Assembly: GCF_016894445.1 (NCBI RefSeq) | Contig: NZ_CP056775.1 | Location: forward strand, 5,451,001 to 5,515,000 | Direction of reading: 5' to 3' | DNA: 64,000 nucleotides | DNA from: Dyadobacter sandarakinus | GTDB taxonomy: Bacteria > Bacteroidota > Bacteroidia > Cytophagales > Spirosomataceae | Shown here: positions 34,495 through 42,271 of the stretch, one piece after another | How the letters are laid out: every line of letters starts with the position of its first letter | How positions within the stretch are numbered: position 1 is the stretch's first letter | Translations under genes and position numbers: made by a program | Notes under the pieces: model-generated | What the model saw: only the letters and a program-made list of their open reading frames with translations | The model's database searches: none | What the model was told of the DNA's origin: nothing

Positions 34495-35454
34495 CTAGCT
34501 TGCAGAGTAGCGCTTGCCGTACCGGTTAAGCCAGTCGAGCAACCTGCTTACATCCTGCATTTTAAAGAGCTCACTGCCTGCATTCATGGTGGCTGCGGAT
34601 CCGCATGCTACGCCCATGCGTACGGCCTCGCGGTACGATTTGCCCTGGTAAAGCATCCATACGATGCCCGCCAGCATACTATCCCCTGCGCCTACGGTAC
34701 TTGTGGGCTGTACGGGAGGAGCAGGAATGTGCTCTACCTGGTCCTCGGTAACCAGCATCGCGCCCATCGCCCCCAGTGAAACAATCACTACCTCGCATTG
34801 CCCGCGGATGATCAGCGCACGCGCAGCATCGTCCACCTCGTCCATTTCCAGCTTATCCACACCTACCAGCTCGCAAAGCTCGGTAATGTTGGGTTTGAGG
34901 AGGTAAACACCGGCTTCTGCGGCATACCGCAAGGCTTCACCGGATGTATCGGCAATGAACTTGGCACCTTGTTTATGGGCGATTTCGGCAATCTGGCCGT
35001 AAAAGTTGGCAGGAACTCCCGGCGGGAGGCTGCCGCTGGCAATAATATAGGACGGCTTCGGATCAAATTCCTCCATTGTTTCCAGAATTGCCCGCACTTC
35101 CGTGGGCATCATTTCGGTACCGGGCATGCCGAACCGGTACTGGAGTCCTGTACTCGTTTCGAGGATATGCAGGTTTTCGCGCGTCCATTGCTTTGTTTCG
35201 ATCACCATGGTTTCCACACCCTCGGCTTTCACCAGCTTGTGCAGCCGCTGACCGGTAGGGCCGCCTATCGTAAAAATGGCGATGGGATTGCCTCCAAGCC
35301 TGTGAATGGCCTTGGCCACATTGATACCGCCGCCTCCCGCCTCAAAGTTGGGCGTGCCGCAGCGCAGTTTATTGTCCGGGACAATGCGCGCCACATTGGA
35401 GCTTTTATCAAGGGCGGGATTGATGGTGAGTGTAACAATAGGTCCGGTTGCCAT
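34495..35454 (-). CDS. PfkB-family hexose (phosphate) kinase
   Basis: This 319-residue kinase starts at the internal ATG giving MATGPIVTLTINPALDKSS. The longer upstream reading is not kinase-like. It shows the tagatose-6-phosphate/1-phosphofructokinase branch pattern: TLTINPALD at the N terminus, FEAGGGGINVAKAIHRLGG (PfkB signature 1), GSLPPGVPANFY, LKPNITELCELVG, and STVGAGDSMLAGI (signature 2 with catalytic Asp). It is likely to act on fructose 1-phosphate or fructose 6-phosphate. The exact substrate is open. Confidence 0.88.
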   Translation of the reverse strand: MATGPIVTLTINPALDKSSNVARIVPDNKLRCGTPNFEAGGGGINVAKAIHRLGGNPIAIFTIGGPTGQRLHKLVKAEGVETMVIETKQWTRENLHILETSTGLQYRFGMPGTEMMPTEVRAILETMEEFDPKPSYIIASGSLPPGVPANFYGQIAEIAHKQGAKFIADTSGEALRYAAEAGVYLLKPNITELCELVGVDKLEMDEVDDAARALIIRGQCEVVIVSLGAMGAMLVTEDQVEHIPAPPVQPTSTVGAGDSMLAGIVWMLYQGKSYREAVRMGVACGSAATMNAGSELFKMQDVSRLLDWLNRYGKRYSAS

Positions 35455-35474
35455 GGCAATATGGTATGTTCGTT

Positions 35475-35690
35475 TTAATTGAAATGGAAGAAAACCGTTG
35501 AGCGAATGAGTGCGAATAAAAGAAAAAAACTGATCCAAAAGCCTCTGGCTGCAATTTCTTCATGCAGCAACCGTTTACGCGTGATGGTTTCCGGTGTATC
35601 AGCAGGAGCTGTTTTCCTGATTTTACAGTAACATAAAAAAACAAAACGCCCTGCATCTGCAAGAGATACAGGGCGTTTTGCACGAATCAT
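35475..35690 (-). CDS. Possible small membrane protein upstream of pfkB
   Basis: An open frame of up to 71 residues ends 20 bp before pfkB on the same strand. Its C-terminal half looks protein-like: a charged segment (ETITRKRLLHEEIAARG) followed by one hydrophobic helix (FWISFFLLFALI). The only ATG lies across the clpX terminator, so a real product would probably begin at a non-ATG codon, such as the TTG at 35568-35570 giving 31 residues. Weakly supported. Confidence 0.22.
   Translation of the reverse strand: MIRAKRPVSLADAGRFVFLCYCKIRKTAPADTPETITRKRLLHEEIAARGFWISFFLLFALIRSTVFFHFN
35636..35680 (-). terminator. Terminator of clpX
   Basis: A 12-bp perfect stem (CAAAACGCCCTG with CAGGGCGTTTTG), 15-base loop and, on the minus strand, a run of seven T follow the clpX stop closely. 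Confidence 0.88.
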
Positions 35691-35694
35691 GTGC

Positions 35695-36939
35695 CTAGGC
35701 TACGGAGCGCAGCAGCGACATGGATGATTTTTCAAATTTATCCTTTGCATAATCAAGCGAAAGGGTAAACTCGGTCATATCTTTTTGGGAAGGCAGGTCA
35801 AACATGGCATCCGTCATAATCGACTCACAGATGGATCGCAGTCCGCGCGCGCCGAGCTTGTAAGCCATCGCCTGATCCACAATGTAATCAAACACATCTT
35901 CATCAAAGTTGAGCTTGATGCCCTCCATTTCAAAAAGCTTGCTGTACTGCTTCACAAGCGCATTTTTCGGTTCTGTCAGAATCCTGCGCAAAGTCTCACG
36001 GTCAAGCGGGTTGAGGTAAGTCAGTACCGGTAGACGGCCGATGAGCTCGGGAATGAGACCGAATGATTTAAGGTCCATAGCCGTCACGTAGCGCATCAGG
36101 TTTCCTTTATCAAAAATTTCGATAATGCGGTTATCACCTGAAAATCCGATCGGACGTGTATTGATTCTTTTTCCGATATGTCTTTCAATACCGTCAAATG
36201 CACCTCCGCAAATGAAAAGAATGTTCTCGGTATTGAGCGTAATCATTTTCTGGTCAGGGTGCTTACGACCTCCCTGGGGCGGTACATTCACAATGGATCC
36301 TTCCAGTAATTTGAGCAGAGCCTGCTGAACACCCTCGCCGCTTACATCCCTTGTGATCGAAGGGTTGTCCGACTTGCGCGCAATTTTATCAATCTCATCA
36401 ATGTAAACAATCCCCCTTTCCGCAGCTTCCACATTATAGTCGGCAGCCTGAAGAAGACGGGTAAGGATGGTTTCTACGTCTTCGCCCACATACCCCGCCT
36501 CGGTAACAACGGTCGCATCTGCCACACAGAAAGGCACCTGCAGGATACGGGCGATGGATTTGGCCAGGTAGGTTTTACCGGTACCGGTTTCGCCCACCAT
36601 AATAATGTTTGATTTTTCAATCACCACATCATCTTCGGTGGTCAGCTGGTTGATCCTTTTATAATGATTATATACGGCTACGGCGAGCGAGCGTTTCGCT
36701 TCGTCCTGGCCTATCACATATTGTTCGAGAAAATGCTTGATTTCGGCTGGGGGGATGGGCTTGAGTTTGGGCAGCTTATTTTTCTTTTCTTTTTTATCCT
36801 CTTTACCTCCCAGTTCCTCGGTTACTACCTGGTAACCCTGGGATATGCAGTGATTACAAATGTGTGCATCAATTCCTGAGAGTAATAAATCTACTTCGTT
36901 TTTCTTACGTCCGCAGAACGAACAACTTACTTGTGCCAT
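35695..36939 (-). CDS. clpX: ATP-dependent Clp protease ATP-binding subunit ClpX
   Basis: This 414-residue AAA+ unfoldase feeds substrates to ClpP. The N-terminal zinc-binding domain has Cys6, Cys9, Cys28 and Cys31. A Lys-rich linker (46-60) is followed by Walker A GETGTGKT at 116-123, Walker B IVYIDEIDK, sensor and Arg-finger region GRLPVLTYL, and the ClpP-contacting IGF-type loop, seen here as IGFSGD. It is full length. It lies downstream of clpP on the same strand, separated by 280 bp and a terminator, so both genes probably have their own promoters. Confidence 0.97.
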   Translation of the reverse strand: MAQVSCSFCGRKKNEVDLLLSGIDAHICNHCISQGYQVVTEELGGKEDKKEKKNKLPKLKPIPPAEIKHFLEQYVIGQDEAKRSLAVAVYNHYKRINQLTTEDDVVIEKSNIIMVGETGTGKTYLAKSIARILQVPFCVADATVVTEAGYVGEDVETILTRLLQAADYNVEAAERGIVYIDEIDKIARKSDNPSITRDVSGEGVQQALLKLLEGSIVNVPPQGGRKHPDQKMITLNTENILFICGGAFDGIERHIGKRINTRPIGFSGDNRIIEIFDKGNLMRYVTAMDLKSFGLIPELIGRLPVLTYLNPLDRETLRRILTEPKNALVKQYSKLFEMEGIKLNFDEDVFDYIVDQAMAYKLGARGLRSICESIMTDAMFDLPSQKDMTEFTLSLDYAKDKFEKSSMSLLRSVA

Positions 36940-37160
36940 TGATGTGAGTTAAACTGTGAATGTAATTCTACCGCACGCCTCTTCCGATGAACTAAAAGTT
37001 TGACATAGCCATCGCGACCTTAACAACAAACAGCATTACTTTATTGTTTCCGATGTTTGCTGTTTCAATAACCGTCCCATGCATCCAGTGCACCTGCCGG
37101 TTTGCATTTAGTACAAATTTCCATGTTTTTGGCTTGCTTACCAAGCTTTCAGGTACCCAT

Positions 37161-37200
37161 AAAATAAAAAGCGCCTGCCGGGAAAACCAGGCAGGCACTT
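37161..37200 (-). terminator. Terminator of clpP
   Basis: On the minus strand the stem AGTGCCTGCC/GGCAGGCGCT (one mismatch) is followed by a T-rich tail. It begins 20 bp after the clpP stop. The remaining 36940-37160 gap shows no convincing gene. Confidence 0.82.
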
Positions 37201-37219
37201 GATCAGATTGTTTCCGGCA

Positions 37220-37900
37220 TTACTTATCGCGGGTAAGCACCTCGTCAATCAGGCCGTATTCTTTGGCTTCGGTCGCTCTGAGCCACTTGTCACGGTCAGA
37301 GTCGAGCCCGATCTGCTCGGCAGTCTGGCCGGTATGTTTTGCAAGAATTTCGTACAATTCATGACGCAGCTTCACGATCTCACGGGTAGTGATTTCGATA
37401 TCCACGGAAGTACCCTGTGCACCGCCTGATGGCTGGTGGATCATCACCCTTGCGTGCGGCAGGGCCGAGCGTTTGCCGGCAGCACCGCCTGCGAGCAATA
37501 CGGCACCCATGGAAGCCGCAAGGCTGGTACATACTGTTGCCACATCGGGGCGTACATACTGCATGGTATCATAAATTCCCAGACCGGCGTACACAGAGCC
37601 GCCCGGGCTGTTGATGTACATCAGGATATCTTTTTTGGGATCTGCCGATTCGAGGAAGAGCAGCTGGGCTACTATGATGTTGGCAATGTTATCGTCCACA
37701 CCAGTACCCATAAAAATGATACGGTCGGCCATGAGGCGCGAGAAAACATCCACTTCCCGGAAGTTCATGGGACGTTCCTCGATCACCGAGCGCGTCATGT
37801 TTTCAACAGTATGATTTACATAACCGTCGATGGTAAGGCCATTCATTCCTAAATGATTGACGGCATATTTTCTGAATTCGTTTCCGTAATGCATGAACAA
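37220..37900 (-). CDS. clpP: ATP-dependent Clp protease proteolytic subunit ClpP
   Basis: This 226-residue serine protease subunit has the catalytic triad in conserved contexts: Ser in CTSLAASMGAVLL, His in ARVMIHQPSGG and Asp in GLDSDRDKW. The stretch PMNFREVDVFSRLMADRIIFMGT marks the mature N-terminal region, and about 30 residues before it may be a propeptide. ATG 37894 (third codon) is an alternative start. With clpX downstream it forms the ClpXP protease. Confidence 0.97.
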   Translation of the reverse strand: MFMHYGNEFRKYAVNHLGMNGLTIDGYVNHTVENMTRSVIEERPMNFREVDVFSRLMADRIIFMGTGVDDNIANIIVAQLLFLESADPKKDILMYINSPGGSVYAGLGIYDTMQYVRPDVATVCTSLAASMGAVLLAGGAAGKRSALPHARVMIHQPSGGAQGTSVDIEITTREIVKLRHELYEILAKHTGQTAEQIGLDSDRDKWLRATEAKEYGLIDEVLTRDK

Positions 37901-38031
37901 GCTGAATTTAAATGATTGTATTTACCAAATCTGAAACCCAAAGCAATACTGCTGCTGCCTGTATTCCAGGTTTGCCACGGCACTTTGTCCTGTGGCCTGT
38001 TCACAAAATTGATTATTTCGTTGAAAAAACC

Positions 38032-38068
38032 TTATCATTTCAAGTGATAAATTATCGAAAATTGCGAT
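38032..38068. promoter_or_regulatory. Two inverted repeats upstream of the Xre regulator gene
   Basis: TTATCA-N7-TGATAA (38032-38050) is followed closely by ATCG-N7-CGAT (38054-38068), 60-97 bp before the regulator start. The equal 7-base spacers suggest two related dyad sites, likely for autoregulation. Confidence 0.45.
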
Positions 38069-38128
38069 TAGCAGTTTTTCAGTACTGTGACTATTTTAGT
38101 GTATCAATTGTTTTGCCAGAAAGGGTAA

Positions 38129-38518
38129 ATGTCGGATATTATGAATATTTCTTCCAATTTGTCAGAGCGGGTCCGGCTCATTCGGCTGCAAAAGGGACTG
38201 TCACAGGAAAATATGGCAGACATGCTCGGTTTATCAACGACCGCATATGGCGATCTTGAACGCGGCCGTACCGAAGTCTCCATCTCGCGTCTTGAAAATA
38301 TTGCAAAGGTACTGGACATGCCTGTACAGGAACTTCTCGGACTTAATACCAGTACGTTGTCCGAAGCCGAATGGCTCCGGCAGGAAAATGCCCGTCTGCT
38401 GGCCGCCAATGAGCGGTTGCAGGCCGAGCTCAGTCAATGGAAAGCCAGGTTTAGCCAGTTGTTTTCGGGCACGCTGCTGCGCGAAACCGGTGAGCAGAGG
38501 GAGCGTATCGGATTTTGA
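38129..38518 (+). CDS. Xre-family transcriptional regulator with C-terminal coiled coil
   Basis: This 129-residue DNA-binding protein has a Cro/CI-type helix-turn-helix in about residues 10-68 (VRLIRLQKGLSQENMADMLGL, STTAYGDLERGRTEVSI, ISRLENIAKVLDM). A short coiled-coil segment (LRQENARLLAANERLQAEL, about 88-110) probably mediates dimerisation. There is no sensor domain. It is divergent from clpP. It may bind the dyads just upstream of its own gene. Confidence 0.85.
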   Translation: MSDIMNISSNLSERVRLIRLQKGLSQENMADMLGLSTTAYGDLERGRTEVSISRLENIAKVLDMPVQELLGLNTSTLSEAEWLRQENARLLAANERLQAELSQWKARFSQLFSGTLLRETGEQRERIGF

Positions 38519-38589
38519 AAATACAAGTGCAGGCAGCGTGACCAAAGAAGGAAGGATACGTCAAAAGTATACCAACCATCTTTTGTCAC

Positions 38590-39600
38590 ATGAAGCCCTT
38601 TCTGACCTGTACCTTCCTGATACTGTGCACCGCATTCCTGGCGGCGCAGCCGGTGTACTTTCACCAGACATTTTCCGGTTCCGGCAGCTTTGTTAATCCG
38701 GAGCCTGACACCGGGCAGTTCAGTCACATGATCCTGACAGCCCCGGCGCTTTCCTACCACAAATTCCATAAGGGTTATATGGAGCTCGTCCGTACCCTGC
38801 AGGATTCTGCTACCGGTGGTATCATCCGGGCCATGCGGGCGACGCCTTTTATGCCGGTACCTGATGCCCTGATGATCAGGGTGACATTAAGTGCTGAGCA
38901 AATCCAGTCTGTTTCGCCCAATGCCATTTACTTTTATGTAGGTGAACATTTTAATCCTGTGAACAATGCTTTTCCAGGCAATGACCTGATGTTTGGTAAA
39001 GTGTCCCTTCATTTTCTGAGCAACAGTTTTGTGATCAAGGACCATCAGACGCAGGCATTTAGCAAACAGATACCTTCAAAAACACCTGTCACCCTGACCT
39101 GGGTGCTGAACAACTCAGGAGAGGTAGTGGCTTATGAGCTGCCGGAAAGCCGGCAAGCTTACAGCGCATTGCCGGGTACCTATGATCTTTGGGTTGACAG
39201 CTCGCTTGTGGGCCGGGGGATTCCGGCATATCCCATGCATTCCCCGTTTTCAGCCACCAAGCTTTCCAACTTTGAAATGCGATTCCGTAACGGAGTAGGT
39301 AAGGTCAGGATTTATGAAATACTGATAAAAGGAATGCATAGTCGCCGGGCCGCGGATCGTGCATGGGTTGCGCCCAATCCAAGTCCCCACAACCGTATTG
39401 AGCTCCAAGCCGGAAGTATGCGAGAGAAAACGTTGCAGCTCACGAGGCAAAATGGCCAGCAGGTAGCATGCAGTACAACCTGGCAAAATTCCGGTACGCT
39501 CATTATTTCGCCTCACCAACCGCTCGTGCCGGGTATCTATCTGGTGATGTACGATGATCTTGAAGGTCGCAAACGGTCGCTCCGGGTAATGGTGGAGTGA
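38590..39600 (+). CDS. T9SS-sorted secreted protein, unknown function
   Basis: This 336-residue protein has a signal peptide (ILCTAFLAAQ). The central domain of about 220 residues resembles a jelly-roll/concanavalin-like fold by its beta-rich pattern (for example VSLHFLSNSFVIKDH). The C-terminal sorting domain starts at WVAPNPSPHN and ends PGIYLVMYDDLEGRKRSLRVMVE-like, with the usual Gly-Ile-Tyr turn and basic tail. It is therefore predicted T9SS cargo delivered to the surface or medium. No catalytic residues were recognised. It follows the Xre gene by 71 bp. Confidence 0.8.
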   Translation: MKPFLTCTFLILCTAFLAAQPVYFHQTFSGSGSFVNPEPDTGQFSHMILTAPALSYHKFHKGYMELVRTLQDSATGGIIRAMRATPFMPVPDALMIRVTLSAEQIQSVSPNAIYFYVGEHFNPVNNAFPGNDLMFGKVSLHFLSNSFVIKDHQTQAFSKQIPSKTPVTLTWVLNNSGEVVAYELPESRQAYSALPGTYDLWVDSSLVGRGIPAYPMHSPFSATKLSNFEMRFRNGVGKVRIYEILIKGMHSRRAADRAWVAPNPSPHNRIELQAGSMREKTLQLTRQNGQQVACSTTWQNSGTLIISPHQPLVPGIYLVMYDDLEGRKRSLRVMVE

Positions 39601-39625
39601 GTGCTGGTTTGTAGCGTTAATACAG

Positions 39626-39685
39626 TGTCAAAAAGTGACAAAATAGCCTCAAAAACCGGAAACTCAAGATTCGGACCGGAAACTC
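39626..39685. promoter_or_regulatory. Dyad and direct repeat upstream of the lipocalin-like gene
   Basis: TGTCA-N5-TGACA (39626-39640) is followed by two copies of ACCGGAAACTC (39655-39665 and 39675-39685) with a 20-bp period, about two helical turns. These may be regulator sites for the gene at 39754. The function is inferred. Confidence 0.35.
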
Positions 39686-39753
39686 GGTATCATTTTCCGG
39701 CACAGAAACGGAGCTCTATTTTCGTGGCCTAAATCAAAAATTTTTTAACTACC

Positions 39754-40242
39754 ATGAAAAATCAAAATTTTAAAAGTTTCAAAAGTTTCCTGTTTGTGGC
39801 CCTGCTGGCACTCGGTATCATGTCGTGCGACAAAGACAAAAATGATCCGGCACCCGGTGGCGGAAACGATAACGGAGTAGAAGGAAAGTGGAAAATAGCT
39901 GCGATTACAGTGGATCCGGCCCAGGATGGCATTACCGATTATCTGGCCTACCTGGAAGCATTGACCGGAAACCACTGTTTATCTTCCATCATATTTGAGT
40001 TCAAAGGCAATGGAAGTATTGACGGGGTTGTTCCGCAGGGTTGTTCCGATGAAGCCGAAGACTCAGACGTGCTGGACGACAAGGCAACCTGGCAGGTAGT
40101 AGGCAACAAAATCCAGCTGAAAGAAGGAAATGATATTACTGAATACGACCTGCAGGTAAGCAAAACCGAGATGAAATGGTCTCAGCAGGAAACGGAAGAC
40201 GGCGTAAGTTACAAGTATACCCTCGTGTTCAAGCGCCAGTAG
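39754..40242 (+). CDS. Lipocalin-like lipoprotein
   Basis: This 162-residue lipoprotein has the lipobox GIMSC (Cys25) and an acidic/Gly spacer (DKDKNDPAPGGGND). The remaining domain starts GVEGKWKIAAITVD and ends MKWSQQETEDGVSYKYTLVFKRQ, the pattern of small lipocalin-like (calycin) domains common in Bacteroidota. Two Cys (NHCLSS and QGCSDE) may pair. The ligand is unknown. Confidence 0.75.
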   Translation: MKNQNFKSFKSFLFVALLALGIMSCDKDKNDPAPGGGNDNGVEGKWKIAAITVDPAQDGITDYLAYLEALTGNHCLSSIIFEFKGNGSIDGVVPQGCSDEAEDSDVLDDKATWQVVGNKIQLKEGNDITEYDLQVSKTEMKWSQQETEDGVSYKYTLVFKRQ

Positions 40243-40310
40243 CATGCATGAGCGGGAAAATGTACGCATCTAAAAACAAAACATTCTCCTGATATTTATT
40301 AATTTTAGCA

Positions 40311-40342
40311 GCAAATAGCCGGGCATAAGTCCGGCTATTTGC
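40311..40342. terminator. Perfect 12-bp hairpin between lipocalin-like and MFS genes
   Basis: GCAAATAGCCGG pairs perfectly with CCGGCTATTTGC around an 8-base loop. No clean T run follows on the plus strand, so it may be a weak terminator or a 5' leader structure of the MFS gene. Confidence 0.5.
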
Positions 40343-40383
40343 ATAATATTGTATTAATTCTTGAAAAACCCTGATTAACTAAA

Positions 40384-41625
40384 ATGGAGTCCCTTTCTGC
40401 CTCACGTTCTGATGCATCCCATCTCTTCAGTGCCCCGGTTATAGTAGCAGCCCTTGGCTATTTTGTTGACATTTACGATCTGCTCCTTTTTGGTATTGTA
40501 AGGTTGCCCAGTCTGGCATCACTCGGGCTTTCGGAGGCCGATATTTCCCTGACAGGTGCCAGCATCCTTAACTGGCAAATGACCGGATTGTTGCTCGGTG
40601 GAATTCTATGGGGGATTTTGGGCGATAAAAAAGGCAGACTTTCCGTATTGTTTGGATCTATTATCACCTATTCCCTGGCCAACATTGCCTGTGGTTTTGT
40701 GCAGGATGTTACCGTTTACAAGCTGCTGCGTTTCGTGGCCGGCGTGGGTCTGGCCGGCGAGCTGGGAGCAGGCATTACGCTCGTGTCCGAAATCCTGCCC
40801 AAACATCTCCGCGCCATCGGCACTTCACTGGTTGCCGGAATTGGTCTTCTGGGCGCTGTAGTGGCTTACTTCACTGTCGAGTTTTTTGACTGGCGCAATG
40901 CCTACCTGATCGGAGGGGGCCTGGGGATTTCGCTTCTTCTGCTAAGAATCGGTGTTTTTGAGTCGGGGATCTTTAAAGATATGAAAGACCAGCACCACAT
41001 TGAAAAAGGCAATTTCTTTGCATTGTTTACAAATAAAGATCGTTTACTAAGATATCTGAAATGCATCGGCATCGGTTTGCCAACCTGGTTTGTGATCGGG
41101 ATACTGGCTACCTTCAGCAATGAATTTGGCAAGGCACTGGGCATTCAAGAGGCAGTGAAGCCCGGACTTTCCATTATGTGGTGTTATGTAGGATTATCGA
41201 TTGGTGACCTCTGCAGCGGTTTCCTTAGTCACTGGCTGGAAAGTCGTAAGAAAGCAGTGCTGTACCTAATGCTGTTTACACTGATATGGAGCGGTGTTTA
41301 CCTTTATGCAGGGATCAAAACAGCTGATGTTTTCTATGGCGTGGCAGCCCTGCTCGGGTTTGGCATCGGGTACTGGGCCATGTTCGTGACCATTGGTGCG
41401 GAACAGTTTGGTACCAACCTGCGTGCGACTGCTGCGACTACTGTGCCTAATATGGTTCGGGGTACGGTTGTACTGATGACCACCCTTTTTGCCGTTTTTA
41501 AAGATTCCTTTTCAGTCCTCAACTCAGGTGCACTGGTGGGTGTTATCTGCTTTATAATAGGGATTGTATGCATTATTACGATTCCCGAGACACACGGTCG
41601 TGATCTCGATTTTCTTGAAGAATAG
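40384..41625 (+). CDS. MFS transporter (metabolite:H+ symporter type)
   Basis: This 413-residue inner-membrane transporter has about 12 hydrophobic segments. Family features are the N-terminal GYFVDIYDLLLFGIV, the loop 2-3 motif GILGDKKGRLSVLFG, RFVAGVGLAGELGAGITLVSEILP (motif of the sugar/metabolite branch) and the C-terminal PETHGRDLDF. The central loop (residues 200-220) is cytoplasmic. It precedes the dehydrogenase pair by 28 bp, suggesting import of the substrate or export of the oxidised product. Confidence 0.88.
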   Translation: MESLSASRSDASHLFSAPVIVAALGYFVDIYDLLLFGIVRLPSLASLGLSEADISLTGASILNWQMTGLLLGGILWGILGDKKGRLSVLFGSIITYSLANIACGFVQDVTVYKLLRFVAGVGLAGELGAGITLVSEILPKHLRAIGTSLVAGIGLLGAVVAYFTVEFFDWRNAYLIGGGLGISLLLLRIGVFESGIFKDMKDQHHIEKGNFFALFTNKDRLLRYLKCIGIGLPTWFVIGILATFSNEFGKALGIQEAVKPGLSIMWCYVGLSIGDLCSGFLSHWLESRKKAVLYLMLFTLIWSGVYLYAGIKTADVFYGVAALLGFGIGYWAMFVTIGAEQFGTNLRATAATTVPNMVRGTVVLMTTLFAVFKDSFSVLNSGALVGVICFIIGIVCIITIPETHGRDLDFLEE

Positions 41626-41653
41626 CGTTTCAAAAAATTTAAATAAAAATCAA

Positions 41654-42175
41654 ATGGAAAGACGCGTGGCGCTGAAAAGCATGGCATTGGCCATGGGCGC
41701 ACTGGCGAATTTGCCGGCCTGGGCATCCGGATGGAGCAAGAGCTCACTTGCGAAAATCAGCTTCCTTTCCGCCGATCAGTCCAGGAACCTGACTGCGATC
41801 GTAGAGACCATCATTCCGAAAACGGATACGCCGGGTGCAGGCGAGCTGGGTGTAGGCGAGTTTGTACAAAAAATGGTGAAGGATTGCTATGATACCAACA
41901 CCCAGACAAATCTGTCGGGCGGAATCTCCAATCTGGACGAGCAGAGTATCCAGCGGTTTGGAAAATCATTCGCGGATGCAGGTAAAGAGCAAAGACTGAC
42001 GCTACTGCAGGAAGCCGAAAAGAGTACCGACGCAAGCCAGAAAGCTTTTTTTGGTTTGGTGAAAAACCTGACAATCCAGGGCTACATGTCTTCCGAGTAC
42101 GTTATGACCAATATCACCCATTATGAATTGGTGCCAGCCCGCTATCATGGCTGCGTACCTCTTAAAAAGGGATAA
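41654..42175 (+). CDS. Gluconate 2-dehydrogenase subunit 3-like protein
   Basis: This 173-residue small subunit starts at ATG 41654, opening a twin-arginine-like signal (MERRVALKSMALAMGALANLPAWASG). Family motifs are LTAIVETIIPKTDTPGAGELGVGEFV and the C-terminal LTIQGYMSSEYVMTNITHYELVPARYHGC. Such subunits help export and stabilise the flavin subunit, which lacks its own signal. The catalytic GMC subunit follows 96 bp downstream. Confidence 0.9.
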   Translation: MERRVALKSMALAMGALANLPAWASGWSKSSLAKISFLSADQSRNLTAIVETIIPKTDTPGAGELGVGEFVQKMVKDCYDTNTQTNLSGGISNLDEQSIQRFGKSFADAGKEQRLTLLQEAEKSTDASQKAFFGLVKNLTIQGYMSSEYVMTNITHYELVPARYHGCVPLKKG

Positions 42176-42262
42176 TGGAGGAAGGAGGAAGGGAGAAAAG
42201 GAAGTCTGCTAAAAAACATCGTCCTTTTTCCCCTTCCTCCATCCTCCTTTCTCCTTCTTTCC
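42176..42262. repeat. Purine/pyrimidine-tract inverted repeat
   Basis: A GGAGGAAGGAGGAAGGGAG tract after one stop codon is matched by a C/T-rich tract before the next start. A 15-mer, AAGGAGGATGGAGGA in reverse orientation (from 42235), also occurs at 33250-33264, suggesting a small dispersed element. Confidence 0.5.
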
Positions 42263-42271
42263 TAAAAACCT

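Noticed and set aside
36992..37198. Small minus-strand frame between clpP and clpX
   Set aside because: It begins inside the clpP terminator hairpin and its sequence has no recognisable protein character.
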